Of a stretch of 36,966 bases of DNA, positions 20,009 through 27,429 are shown piece by piece. A program made the translations under genes and the position numbers. The notes beneath the pieces were generated by a model. The model saw only the letters and a program-made list of their open reading frames with translations, was not told the DNA's origin and searched no databases. Source of the DNA: a virus; IMG/VR virus record IMGVR_UViG_3300028553_000079, positions 1 to 36,966 of that record. One strand, given 5' to 3'. The stretch's first letter is position 1. Each line of letters starts with the position of its first letter.

Positions 20009-21512
20009 ATAGTGGAACTTCATGTAGAGTGTAATTAAATCTTTCCTTAGTGTATATCTTTATACGCTCAGCAGCATGATTTAGTGTATAGTTCTTGTTA
20101 CTCTTCCAGTGCAAATCATCTGCCAAATCAAATAATACAGTATCACGCCCATCATCTGACTTACGAAGACCACGGCCGATCGACTGTAGTACTCTGATCT
20201 GCGACTTAGATGGCGATGCAAATATAATATTATGTATGTTCCTAATATTGATACCAGTTGAGAATGTGCCCATTGAGGCGACAATAATAGCATTCTTTTC
20301 TTTCTCCGTAATGTGTCTTACTTGCTCGCGTGTATCTACATCAGTAGCGCCTGATACAAAGAAGATCTTACGCCTTTCATGTGCCTTTTCTTTTATCAGG
20401 TTGTATAATGGTTTACCGTGTTTCTCGACATATTGAAACAATACGAGGGTATTACCATCTTGATCTAATGCAAGATTACTTATAAACTTATTCCTCTTCT
20501 CGTATTGAACGATAAAGTCAATCTCATCTTGGTACTTTGCTTTTGATACTACCTTACAGATATCTTCAGGATACTTTAATAGTAATACGTTGATCTTCAA
20601 CTGAGCCAAAGCACCAGAGTCCATCAAGTCTTTGGTCGTAGTTACGTAGTACGCTGGTCCAAACAAACCTTCAAGGATAAGCTTATGAGTTTGCGTACCA
20701 TCAAGTGTACCAGTAGTACCAAACCTATACTCACAATCATGCATCTTCTCTAAGATAGACATAAGCGATTTAGCTTTAAAGTTATGAGCCTCATCACCAA
20801 TAACACACCCAAATTGATTATACCATGTTCCCGGCATCTTGTATATAGATTGCCATGTAGAAATAATAACTCTTTCAGTCTCAGCAAACTTAGACTTACC
20901 AGCATATATCTTATGTACCATCTCTTTGTTAAAGCCATCGTCATACTCAGAGTAGTCTGCAAAGTCAGAGTACAATTGCTCAACAAGTGATGTTGTGGGT
21001 ACTATAATAAGAATACGCTTTTTATCATTATTCTCTAAGTACCATCTTAGCATTAAGTAGATGATAAGAGATTTACCTGATGCAGTTGGAGATATTAACA
21101 TCCCTCTCTTATGAGTTAATCCGTGTAACACCGCATCTAATTGATAATCTCTTGGCTCAATAATAGTACCCTTTGATGTTAAGTGTATGTCTTTCATCCA
21201 CTCTAAATCAATTTCTTGTGTAGTATCAGGGTAACCATAATAAGCATCATGAAGCAATTCAATCTCGTACTCACGACCTTCTGCTGCAGCAAACTCTTTT
21301 AGATAAGAATACAACCCTGCATACAACTGCCGAGTTCTAGAATCAAATAATCGTATACGACCATCCCACATCTTATTCTTATATGCCGGCATAAATTTAT
21401 ATCCGGGAACAAAAAACTGAAAATGATCAACCAATTCATTTAAGATCGACGGTTCGGCGTCAACAGTAATGAAAGTATGATTCTTTTTCTTTATCTTGAG
21501 TATTGAAGACAT
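20004..21512 (-). CDS. uvsW: DNA helicase/annealing ATPase (T4 UvsW-like)
   Basis: A 502-residue SF2 helicase. After an N-terminal substrate-binding domain, motif I is LISPTASGKSLIIYLM (P142-S148), Ia LIIVPTTSLVEQLY, motif II CVIGDEAHNFKAKS, motif III FGTTGTLDG, then IFFVSGATDV, ASMGTFSTGINI and motif VI VLQSIGRGLRKSDDG. T4 UvsW unwinds R-loops and recombination intermediates and helps the switch to recombination-dependent replication. The start overlaps the uvsY stop by one base (TAATG), as expected for this recombination pair. Confidence 0.95.
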   Translation of the reverse strand: MSSILKIKKKNHTFITVDAEPSILNELVDHFQFFVPGYKFMPAYKNKMWDGRIRLFDSRTRQLYAGLYSYLKEFAAAEGREYEIELLHDAYYGYPDTTQEIDLEWMKDIHLTSKGTIIEPRDYQLDAVLHGLTHKRGMLISPTASGKSLIIYLMLRWYLENNDKKRILIIVPTTSLVEQLYSDFADYSEYDDGFNKEMVHKIYAGKSKFAETERVIISTWQSIYKMPGTWYNQFGCVIGDEAHNFKAKSLMSILEKMHDCEYRFGTTGTLDGTQTHKLILEGLFGPAYYVTTTKDLMDSGALAQLKINVLLLKYPEDICKVVSKAKYQDEIDFIVQYEKRNKFISNLALDQDGNTLVLFQYVEKHGKPLYNLIKEKAHERRKIFFVSGATDVDTREQVRHITEKEKNAIIVASMGTFSTGINIRNIHNIIFASPSKSQIRVLQSIGRGLRKSDDGRDTVLFDLADDLHWKSNKNYTLNHAAERIKIYTKERFNYTLHEVPLL

Positions 21513-21958
21513 TATACGCCTGAGGTAAACCTACGCCAATCAATCATATTCTTAATGTTTTGATGTCTCCATTTGATATTTTCCATAATATCAGTAAGAG
21601 TTTCAACTGTAGTTTTAATATATTCAATCTGACCTTTAGCAGCTTGAATCTGTGGGTCACTATTATAGAAGTAATCCATATCGCCTTTTAAAACCTTTAA
21701 GCCTGACATTGGATCATAACCCCAACCCTTTTCGTCAATCTGGGCTTTAGTCATCTTACCATTATACCATAGCCATTTATCTTTAAGCAAAGTTTGAAAC
21801 TCCATCTCACGACGGCGTTGTAAAAGCTTTGTTATTGAGAGTAACTCTAGGTATTTTGAGTGGAGTTTTGCTGATTGGATACTCGCCGCATCGAGATTCA
21901 TTTCATCAATGGGCGAGTCTTTTTTCCACATTTCTAATATATCTTCTAGCTTTATCAT
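21512..21958 (-). CDS. uvsY: Recombination mediator (T4 UvsY-like)
   Basis: A 148-residue helical protein starting MIKLEDILEMWKKDSPIDEM, with LHSKYLELLSITKLLQRRRE, then VLKGDMDYFYNSDPQIQAAK and NIKNMIDWRRFTSGV at the C-terminus. Length and pattern match UvsY (T4 137 aa), which loads UvsX recombinase onto gp32-coated single strands. UvsX itself is not in the window. A late-type TATAAATA at 21991-21998 precedes it, and GGAG lies upstream of the ATG. Confidence 0.9.
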   Translation of the reverse strand: MIKLEDILEMWKKDSPIDEMNLDAASIQSAKLHSKYLELLSITKLLQRRREMEFQTLLKDKWLWYNGKMTKAQIDEKGWGYDPMSGLKVLKGDMDYFYNSDPQIQAAKGQIEYIKTTVETLTDIMENIKWRHQNIKNMIDWRRFTSGV

Positions 21959-21990
21959 TCATGTACTCCATCATTTTATAATTACAAAAT

Positions 21991-21998
21991 TATTTATA
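21991..21998 (-). promoter_or_regulatory. Late promoter before uvsY
   Basis: Exact TATAAATA on the minus strand, in the gap between the Dps-like gene and uvsY and about 35 bases before the uvsY ATG. In T4 uvsY also has a late promoter in addition to its middle one. Confidence 0.6.
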
Positions 21999-22001
21999 CT
22001 A

Positions 22002-22451
22002 CTATGCGCCGCGTTGTTTTCCTAAAAAAGAAGCTAACATCCAAGAACTCTTTTTGAGTTCAGCTAATCGACTAGCAGCAAAATCAGAAACATTCCATTC
22101 TTCTTCCTCTTCAGAAGATCGATATACGTCCTCAAGAGTATCAATCATTGACTCAACATCGTCATAGAGTTTAGTCATCATTACCATTGGATCAATTGAA
22201 TCGATGTCCATGTCATCGTCAATGTCAGATAGTTCCATATACTCTGCAAATGAGCCGGGTGCAAAGTGACCAATTGAACGAATATTTTCTGCAATTATAT
22301 CAGTTGCTGCTTCAGCCTGTTCATATAGTTTACCAAAGAATTTGTGGTATTGTTGGAAGTTTGGTCCAATAACATTCCAATGAAACTTCTGTGCTTTAAT
22401 TTTAAATGCTACTGTAGTTGCCAAAGCAACCTTTAAGTCTTCTATTAACAT
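22002..22451 (-). CDS. dps: Dps-like ferritin-fold protein
   Basis: A 149-residue four-helix protein. The first helix ends KAQKFHWNVIGPNFQQYHKF, the hallmark HWN-x-x-GP-x-F signature of Dps and related mini-ferritins, followed by YEQAEAATDIIAENIRSIGH with conserved acidic residues of the ferroxidase helix and a final MLASFLGKQ. Dps dodecamers bind iron and can coat DNA. An Asp/Glu-rich loop (SDIDDDMDIDSIDP) is distinctive. It lies between the tube-like gene and uvsY, one base after the tube-like stop, so it probably belongs to the late transcription unit started at 22982. A role protecting DNA from oxidants late in infection is inferred. Confidence 0.8.
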   Translation of the reverse strand: MLIEDLKVALATTVAFKIKAQKFHWNVIGPNFQQYHKFFGKLYEQAEAATDIIAENIRSIGHFAPGSFAEYMELSDIDDDMDIDSIDPMVMMTKLYDDVESMIDTLEDVYRSSEEEEEWNVSDFAASRLAELKKSSWMLASFLGKQRGA

Positions 22452-22452
22452 G

Positions 22453-22965
22453 TTAGATCATCTTATAATATGAATAATTGAATGTTACACTTGCTGTAAG
22501 GTAGTCTATTGATGTACCTGTAGCATCAAATTGTAACGCTGACAAGTTTGTTGGATAAGCATTAACAAACTTAAATTCTCGAGCTTTATTGTTGTGACTA
22601 TTTAAAACGATAAGAGACATGTCTCGCACTTTACGAACACCTTCGTCTCCTTCTGTCACCATACCTAATAACCAATCGTGAATTTCTAAATAGTTTAAAA
22701 ATTCTTCGTCAATCAAAAAGGTTAATTCGAGTAGACCATAGTTAACCTTATCACCCATCATACCAATGTTACGACGAGGAAGGTTTAATGGTGCGTGTTC
22801 AACTGAAATATCTGGTAAAGTAACTTGTTGTACGAGGAACTCAGTGTTAGGATATTTCTTTGAATCAATGAGTAATCTAAACGAATTAGGCGCAACAAAT
22901 GAAGGACCATCTGCTAATGCAGGACCAACACCTTCATCGTAACTAATATTTGTATCGTATGGCAT
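22453..22965 (-). CDS. Tail-tube-fold structural protein (gp19/gp54-like superfamily)
   Basis: A 170-residue beta-rich protein: APNSFRLLIDSKKYPNTEFL, VQQVTLPDISVEHAPLNLPR, then YGLLELTFLIDEEFLNYLEI and a final SVTFNYSYYKMI. N-terminal strand, then D-x-x-x-P-N, then P-x-I-S pairs, are typical of phage tube-fold proteins (gp19, gp54, gp48 relatives). Which it corresponds to cannot be decided; a second tube-like protein or a tail completion component is likely. The late promoter TATAAATA is 17 bases upstream of the ATG with GAGGAG between them. The capsid gene terminator lies just before it. Confidence 0.6.
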   Translation of the reverse strand: MPYDTNISYDEGVGPALADGPSFVAPNSFRLLIDSKKYPNTEFLVQQVTLPDISVEHAPLNLPRRNIGMMGDKVNYGLLELTFLIDEEFLNYLEIHDWLLGMVTEGDEGVRKVRDMSLIVLNSHNNKAREFKFVNAYPTNLSALQFDATGTSIDYLTASVTFNYSYYKMI

Positions 22966-22981
22966 ATAATCTCCTCAATAC

Positions 22982-22989
22982 TATTTATA
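22982..22989 (-). promoter_or_regulatory. Late promoter for the tube-like protein-Dps unit
   Basis: Exact TATAAATA, followed after 6 bases by GAGGAG and the ATG at 22965. The T4-like +1 would be at about 22976, giving a leader of only about 11 bases. Confidence 0.75.
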
Positions 22990-23003
22990 CTTATCGAAAA
23001 TTA

Positions 23004-23027
23004 AAAATGGGGCCGAAGCCCCATTTT
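23004..23027 (-). terminator. Strong intrinsic terminator after the major capsid gene
   Basis: A ten-base stem, AAAATGGGGC paired with GCCCCATTTT, around a four-base loop (TTCG on the minus strand), followed by T-rich sequence. It lies 34 bases beyond the gp23 stop and is the clearest terminator in the window; the A/T flanks make it potentially bidirectional. Confidence 0.92.
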
Positions 23028-23061
23028 GTTTTACAAAGTAACCTTTCGATTACTTGGTTGA

Positions 23062-24435
23062 TTAACCCTCGCCGAGGATATTGTCAACCCGAAATATTCT
23101 ATAGTATTGATTACTACGAATAGCACCAGTATCGTTACCAGCAGAAGAACCAACGAATGGGTTAGCAATCATACCATAACGTGTCTTGAAGCCGATTTTT
23201 GGTTGGAATGTATTCTCACCAACTGCACGAACCATTGTGAGTGGAACGTATGGGCAATAGAACATACCAGCATCGTAAGGATTAGCACCGCGATAGCCAA
23301 CAGTAATATAATTTACTGAAGCATATGGGTCGATGTAAACCTTGATACCACCAACTAATGTACCAGCAAATGTATTGCCAGTGTCATCAATCTGTAGGTT
23401 ACCATTAGCTGCCAAAGCTGGAGCATAGTCAAGCATACCAGAAGCTGAAAGAGCAGCTGCTACGTCTGATGAACAAAGGATGAAATTACCCTTGCCACGA
23501 CGTGTTTCTTTAGCGATTTGGTTAGCTTCACGTTGCAACTGAACTAACAAGCCTTTGTACTTCTCAACTGACCAACGACCATCTGCATCGGTGTCCAAGT
23601 CAAAAATACCATTAGCTGTCAAGTCAGATTGCAAAGCACCTAACTTAGCACGTGAGTTGATTGTACGAACTAATTCGCGGTTGATTTCAGCCAAGATTTC
23701 AGCTGAAAGGATGTTAGCTAATTCAGCTTCTGCATCCAAACCATGAACTGCGCGCAAATCTTGTGCCAATTCCATTGTGTACTCAGCCTTGAGTGCACGG
23801 GATTTAGCAGTTACAGTTGCTTTTTCGATTGTGAAGCTCATTTCGCCGAATTCGTTAGTAGAACCATCACCCAAGGCTTCTGCCTGAGCTGTAGTCATAC
23901 CACCACCGAAACCGAAGTTATCAGCTACGCTATCGCCACCAGAAGGAACTACATCAGTACCTGGCAGTGAAGAAGAATCACCAGCGTGAGTACCATTCTT
24001 TGGAGTACCGGTAGTACCATTGAATGAAGATGAGCTATAGTCAGTATCGGCTTCGTTGAACAATGCTTCAGTAGCTGAAACACGGCTAGCGTTGTCGTTG
24101 TACTTAGACTTCATTGCAAAGATCAAGCCTGTTGGGCCAGTCATTGGTTGTACGCCTGCGATATCGTAAGCGATTAGGTTAGGCATTGCACGGCGAACCA
24201 AAGAGATCAAAATTGGATCCCAGTTGTTGATCGCACCAGTACCACCAGAAGTGGAATTGGTAGGAGCTGACTCAACCATGAACTGCTGTTGATGACGCTC
24301 TTCAGACAAAGCACGCTCTGTGTTCTCGAGAACTTGAGCTGTTACTGATTTTTTAAACTTATCGTTGAGTGATGGGGCTTCAGTAGCATTTAGTATTGGG
24401 CTCCACTTTTCAATTAGATTTTCTGCATTAAACAT
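23062..24435 (-). CDS. 23: Major capsid protein precursor (T4 gp23-like)
   Basis: A 457-residue HK97-fold capsid protein (T4 gp23 is 521). The N-terminal delta region runs to about residue 55. FMVESAPTN fits the gp21 cleavage rule (hydrophobic-x-Glu), with the cut after E55. The mature body begins near NNWDPILISLVRRAMPNLIA, followed by YDIAGVQPMTGPTGLIFAMK, the most conserved stretch of gp23 homologues. Later parts include YTMELAQDLRAVHGLDAEAE and FILCSSDVAAALSASGMLDY. Its codons are richer in GC than the neighbours', as expected for a highly expressed gene. It is followed by a strong terminator. Confidence 0.96.
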   Translation of the reverse strand: MFNAENLIEKWSPILNATEAPSLNDKFKKSVTAQVLENTERALSEERHQQQFMVESAPTNSTSGGTGAINNWDPILISLVRRAMPNLIAYDIAGVQPMTGPTGLIFAMKSKYNDNASRVSATEALFNEADTDYSSSSFNGTTGTPKNGTHAGDSSSLPGTDVVPSGGDSVADNFGFGGGMTTAQAEALGDGSTNEFGEMSFTIEKATVTAKSRALKAEYTMELAQDLRAVHGLDAEAELANILSAEILAEINRELVRTINSRAKLGALQSDLTANGIFDLDTDADGRWSVEKYKGLLVQLQREANQIAKETRRGKGNFILCSSDVAAALSASGMLDYAPALAANGNLQIDDTGNTFAGTLVGGIKVYIDPYASVNYITVGYRGANPYDAGMFYCPYVPLTMVRAVGENTFQPKIGFKTRYGMIANPFVGSSAGNDTGAIRSNQYYRIFRVDNILGEG

Positions 24436-24454
24436 TTAGGTATTCTCCTATGGA

Positions 24455-25522
24455 TTATTTCTTAAGGGCGGCGAGGTAACGTTCCATCATTGGGGATACT
24501 GATACTTCATCAGCAGCGCCTTCATTCAGGGTTGATGCTTCGTCGACTGTATGGACAACTTCTTTCTTAAAGTATGATTCTTTGATGGTTGATACTTTCT
24601 TAATGAAAGAATTAACACCTTCGTAATCAACACCTTCAGCTAAAGACTTTAGCTTTTCTGCTTGGGACTCTGAGAGGCCTGTAGCGGATTCACGAATAAT
24701 TACTTCGCGAGATAATGCGTTAACTTGTTCAGTCAACTCAATACCACGTTGAACAGATGCATTCAACTGCTCTTCTAGATCGCTAGTATAAGTGGTCAAT
24801 TCATCAACCAAATCTACTTTGCTTTCAGGAACAGTGATGTAGTGTTCAGTGAATACACCATGTAAAGCGCTCATGAAGGATTCAGCGATTTCAGTACGCA
24901 GACCATTTTCGATCGCTACTTTATTCTCTTCCATCCAGTTTTCGATTACATAATTCAAGTAACCGTCAATCTTCTCTACGAGGTCTTTTTGGATTGTAGC
25001 AGTTTCTTCAGCAAGTTCTTCTGCATAAGATTCTTCGAGACGTTCTACGTGCTCGACTAACTTAGACTTCAGAGCTGCTTCAAAAATTACTTCGGCTTTC
25101 TCTTTGAAACTCTCGGAAAGAGTTGCTTCAGATTCTACCAATGCTTTGAGATCTTCGTCAAAGGTGCTTTCAGCAACTTCAACTTCTGATTCATCAGAGC
25201 TTTCACCCAAGATATCCGCAAGCTTAACTTGCAATTCTTCTTTTGTTAACTTTGACAATGCTTGATAACCAGCATTAATCATGCCGGCTTTTGTCTTTGG
25301 CAATTCAGAAGCTTGTGCATTGGACTTATCGCCCTTGCGCAATTTCTGACCTGGACCTACCTTCGTTGCGGCTAAGACACTAGCTACAGCTTGAGTATGT
25401 GCATTTGCCGGATCAAAAGCTTCGTCAACGCCTTCGTCCACAGTTCCATCTTCAGTTCCCTGATCGATTTCATTGTGGAGTTCGTCGTCAATTAACGTAT
25501 CTTTTTTACCGTTTTTGAACAT
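24455..25522 (-). CDS. 22: Prohead core scaffolding protein (T4 gp22-like)
   Basis: A 355-residue, strongly acidic, mostly helical protein (T4 gp22 is 269). The N-terminus MFKNGKKDTLIDDELHNEID is followed by Glu-rich coiled-coil stretches such as ESYAEELAEETATIQKDLVE and YTSDLEEQLNASVQRGIELT, and the end is SVSPMMERYLAALKK, the usual C-terminus of the family. Its place between gp21 and gp23 is diagnostic. Several hydrophobic-x-Glu sites could be cut by gp21 during maturation. ACAGGAG precedes the ATG; that leader directly follows the relic of the old gp21 tail. Confidence 0.92.
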   Translation of the reverse strand: MFKNGKKDTLIDDELHNEIDQGTEDGTVDEGVDEAFDPANAHTQAVASVLAATKVGPGQKLRKGDKSNAQASELPKTKAGMINAGYQALSKLTKEELQVKLADILGESSDESEVEVAESTFDEDLKALVESEATLSESFKEKAEVIFEAALKSKLVEHVERLEESYAEELAEETATIQKDLVEKIDGYLNYVIENWMEENKVAIENGLRTEIAESFMSALHGVFTEHYITVPESKVDLVDELTTYTSDLEEQLNASVQRGIELTEQVNALSREVIIRESATGLSESQAEKLKSLAEGVDYEGVNSFIKKVSTIKESYFKKEVVHTVDEASTLNEGAADEVSVSPMMERYLAALKK

Positions 25523-25540
25523 TCGTTATACTCCTGTGAG

Positions 25541-25678
25541 TTAAAGTTTTGAGAGGAAATCTTTAAACACTTTGATCTGAGCTTCTGCAAGTCCAGACTT
25601 TGATGCGCGTTTAATTTCAGTCTCATACCGTTCAATTTCAGACAAGATAATTACTATCTCGTTTGGATCCCATACAAT
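25541..25678 (-). pseudogene. Relic of the original gp21 C-terminus, stranded beyond the GIY-YIG gene
   Basis: An open frame without a start codon encodes 45 residues: ...DPNEIVIILSEIERYETEIK, then RASKSGLAEAQIKVFKDFLS and KL before TAA. It resembles the tail of the intact gp21 upstream (REIEVTRNIIKKM..., then QIAESQTKLFKDFL). Shared features are AE-x-Q, K-[VL]-FKDFL and the EIE region, and the same position relative to the gp22 start. It reads as the displaced 3' end of gp21. The upper part overlaps the end of the GIY-YIG gene in another frame. It is not expected to be translated on its own. Confidence 0.75.
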
Positions 25679-26058
25679 TTAATCAAGCGTTTTATTGGTG
25701 ATATAGATAAGTTATACATTTTAGCAATTTCGCTAATTGTATGATTCTTTCTCAACTCCAATAAAACGGTTTTTTCTATATTAAAAGAATTTTCTTTTAA
25801 CGTATTAGAAATTTTTATTTTAGTTTCATCATTTAATACTTTACCTTTGTTACATATAGAGAGCTTTAATTTTTGCTCTTCTGACATTGGAAATCTAATT
25901 CTATTAGCAAGTGCTATATAATTTAATTTCTTTTTATTGCATGTTTCATTATCTTTTAAATGCTGCCATGCTCTATTATTACACCCTTTACCGATGTAAA
26001 ATGGTAAACTATTAATTGGATCTATTAAAGCATAAACGTAATACTTATTTTGTAACAT
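25654..26058 (-). CDS. GIY-YIG endonuclease-like gene, internally shortened
   Basis: A 134-residue protein. The N-terminus NKYYVYALIDPINSLPFYIG, then KGCNNRAWQHL, is the GIY-YIG nuclease core (Y-V-Y...Y-I-G-K-G...R...H). The rest of a normal catalytic domain, including the metal-binding Glu, is missing: after KKKLNYIALANRIRF it passes directly to a NUMOD3-like EEQKLKLSICNKGKVLND and a C-terminal helix-turn-helix (KNHTISEIAKMYNLSISPIK). It is probably a decayed homing endonuclease keeping its DNA-binding part. The start overlaps the gp21 stop by one base (TAATG). Confidence 0.75.
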   Translation of the reverse strand: MLQNKYYVYALIDPINSLPFYIGKGCNNRAWQHLKDNETCNKKKLNYIALANRIRFPMSEEQKLKLSICNKGKVLNDETKIKISNTLKENSFNIEKTVLLELRKNHTISEIAKMYNLSISPIKRLIKLYGIQTR

Positions 26059-26711
26059 TATAGATTTTTTGAAACATTATTTAAAAAATCTTTAAATAGC
26101 TTTGTTTGAGATTCAGCAATCTGTTTAGTTGTCATTTTTTTAATAATATTTCGCGTAACTTCAATTTCTCTAGCAACTAAAATGTTATTCTCATAAACAA
26201 ACTCAACACCTTCCATAATCCCGTTTACAAATGCATCGGGAGCCGAAGGATCTTGAACGATGTCTACGGTGGCCAAGATAAAATCTGATTTTACAACTGA
26301 GATTCCATCTTTCTGCTCAAGACTACCCATTCCACGACTTGAGACGCCTAATTGTACTCCACCTTCCATAAGACCTTTTACGATCTTACCCATAGGTGTA
26401 TCCAATATAAGCGCCTTACCTATCACATTACTGCCATCCCAACGGAGTTCAGTGATGCGATGTGATACTTTATCCAGATTGATCGTTGGACCTTCTGGAT
26501 GATTTAATTCTCCAACAGCGCGGCCCTTTGCAACCTGCTCTGTTACATATTTACTCACTGCACCTTCCAAAATATGTTTTGGATAGATACGTTTATTGCG
26601 GTTCGGTTTATCGGCTTGCATATAAACTCCCTCAATAAAGGAGTTCTTTTTACCGCCAACTTCTTCCGTAACGTACTGTACGTCTTCTAAATGTTCTGTA
26701 ATGAGTAACAT
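26058..26711 (-). CDS. 21: Prohead maturation protease (T4 gp21-like)
   Basis: A 217-residue protease (T4 gp21 is 212). The family core is clear: AKGRAVGELNHPEGPTINLD with catalytic His about 71, then KVSHRITELRWDGSNVIGKA and GVQLGVSSRGMGS with Ser 124-125, and ATVDIVQDPSAPDAFVNGIM. It cuts scaffold and gp23 in the prohead. The C-terminal 40 codons appear to have come with the adjacent GIY-YIG gene, because an older version of the tail survives at 25541-25678. The stop overlaps the GIY-YIG start. The next gene upstream ends at the same base where gp21 starts. Confidence 0.93.
   Translation of the reverse strand: MLLITEHLEDVQYVTEEVGGKKNSFIEGVYMQADKPNRNKRIYPKHILEGAVSKYVTEQVAKGRAVGELNHPEGPTINLDKVSHRITELRWDGSNVIGKALILDTPMGKIVKGLMEGGVQLGVSSRGMGSLEQKDGISVVKSDFILATVDIVQDPSAPDAFVNGIMEGVEFVYENNILVAREIEVTRNIIKKMTTKQIAESQTKLFKDFLNNVSKNL
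26062..26091 (-). other. AT-rich hairpin at the gp21/GIY-YIG junction
   Basis: AGATTTTTT (minus strand, 26083-26091) pairs with AAAAAATCT (26062-26070), a nine-base stem in the last codons of gp21, immediately before the GIY-YIG start. It could dampen translation or transcription of the endonuclease. No late promoter is visible here. Confidence 0.5.
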
Positions 26712-26977
26712 TATCTTACCTGAGTAATTGGTGCAAATTTAACAGTATTTGCAGCTGCAAATAACTTCTGAGTCTTTTGTTTATCAATCGTAATAGTCTC
26801 ACCACCAACAAGACTCATACTACCAATAGTAGCACCATCAGCATCAGTTAAAGTAACTAATTGAACTGATGTTGCAGTGTTTGTTACTTTAACAGAGTTC
26901 GCTAAGCTTACGTCAGTAGCAGTACCACTCGATGTTGGTGCTGCAACTTCTACTCCAATTGGTCTATACGCTGCCAT
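26711..26977 (-). CDS. Small probable virion/prohead protein between gp68 and gp21 (88 aa)
   Basis: A Thr/Val/Ala-rich, beta-type protein: MAAYRPIGVEVAAPTSSGTA, then SLANSVKVTNTATSVQLVTL and GSMSLVGGETITIDKQKTQK. It looks like one small beta-sandwich, similar to unassigned structural proteins at this position in marine T4-like phages. T4 has no equivalent here. It starts immediately after the gp68-like stop and its stop overlaps the gp21 start by one base, so it is surely translated with the prohead genes. A head-decoration role is a guess. Confidence 0.6.
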   Translation of the reverse strand: MAAYRPIGVEVAAPTSSGTATDVSLANSVKVTNTATSVQLVTLTDADGATIGSMSLVGGETITIDKQKTQKLFAAANTVKFAPITQVR

Positions 26978-27205
26978 TTACTTTCCCATCAATTCTGAAA
27001 AATCTTTAATAGCCTGTTCGGCTTCCTTTGCTGAATTAAACTTGTCGAGCTCATCACCATCTATAATGGCAATATACTTTAACCCAACTTTCTTTACTTC
27101 AGCCTCATACTTCTTATTCTTTCCAACTTTAAAGGTTTTTACGCTTATCGCATTAGTGGCGACAGATTCACTAACGTTAGTCCGAAACTCCCGAAACTTC
27201 ATCAT
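26978..27205 (-). CDS. 68: Prohead core protein (T4 gp68-like)
   Basis: A 75-residue protein starting MMKFREFRTNVSESVATNAI, then VKTFKVGKNKKYEAEVKKVG and a short C-terminal helix, FNSAKEAEQAIKDFSELMG. The M-K-F-R-x-F start and the place between the gp67-like and gp21 genes identify it as the prohead internal protein gp68 of marine T4-like phages (T4's is longer, 141 aa). The start overlaps the gp67-like gene by 29 bases, consistent with coupling. Confidence 0.65.
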   Translation of the reverse strand: MMKFREFRTNVSESVATNAISVKTFKVGKNKKYEAEVKKVGLKYIAIIDGDELDKFNSAKEAEQAIKDFSELMGK

Positions 27206-27398
27206 CGTTAATATCCTCTAAGGTTTCTTCATTAGACTCTTCTTCCTGAGTAATACCCATCATAGTTTGTCCAATCTCAATCTTTTTATCATTCAACGCA
27301 TCGTTGATCTTATCTACCATTACTGTGCTAAAAGCATTACCAGCAGTAGACATATCACCTAAATCAAGGGCGTAAATTAAATCATTAATACTAGTCAT
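27177..27398 (-). CDS. 67: Prohead core protein (T4 gp67/PIP-like)
   Basis: A 73-residue protein. The N-terminal helix MTSINDLIYALDLGDMSTAG, then FSTVMVDKINDALNDKKIEI, is followed by an acidic tail (EEESNEETLEDINDDEVSG). The layout equals T4 gp67 (80 aa), the small acidic core protein between portal and gp68. The late promoter TATAAATA lies 18 bases upstream of the ATG, with GAGGA between. Confidence 0.75.
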   Translation of the reverse strand: MTSINDLIYALDLGDMSTAGNAFSTVMVDKINDALNDKKIEIGQTMMGITQEEESNEETLEDINDDEVSGVSD

Positions 27399-27416
27399 AT
27401 ATTCCTCTTTTACTTT

Positions 27417-27424
27417 TATTTATA
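27417..27424 (-). promoter_or_regulatory. Late promoter for the gp67-gp68-gp21 prohead unit
   Basis: Exact minus-strand TATAAATA just downstream of the portal gene stop (27430). The predicted +1 lies about 13 bases before the gp67-like ATG. Confidence 0.75.
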
Positions 27425-27429
27425 CGATT

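Noticed and set aside
22453-22965. A second true gp19 copy
   Set aside because: It shares the tube-type layout but not the conserved gp19 stretches seen at 29086-29616, so only the superfamily is claimed.
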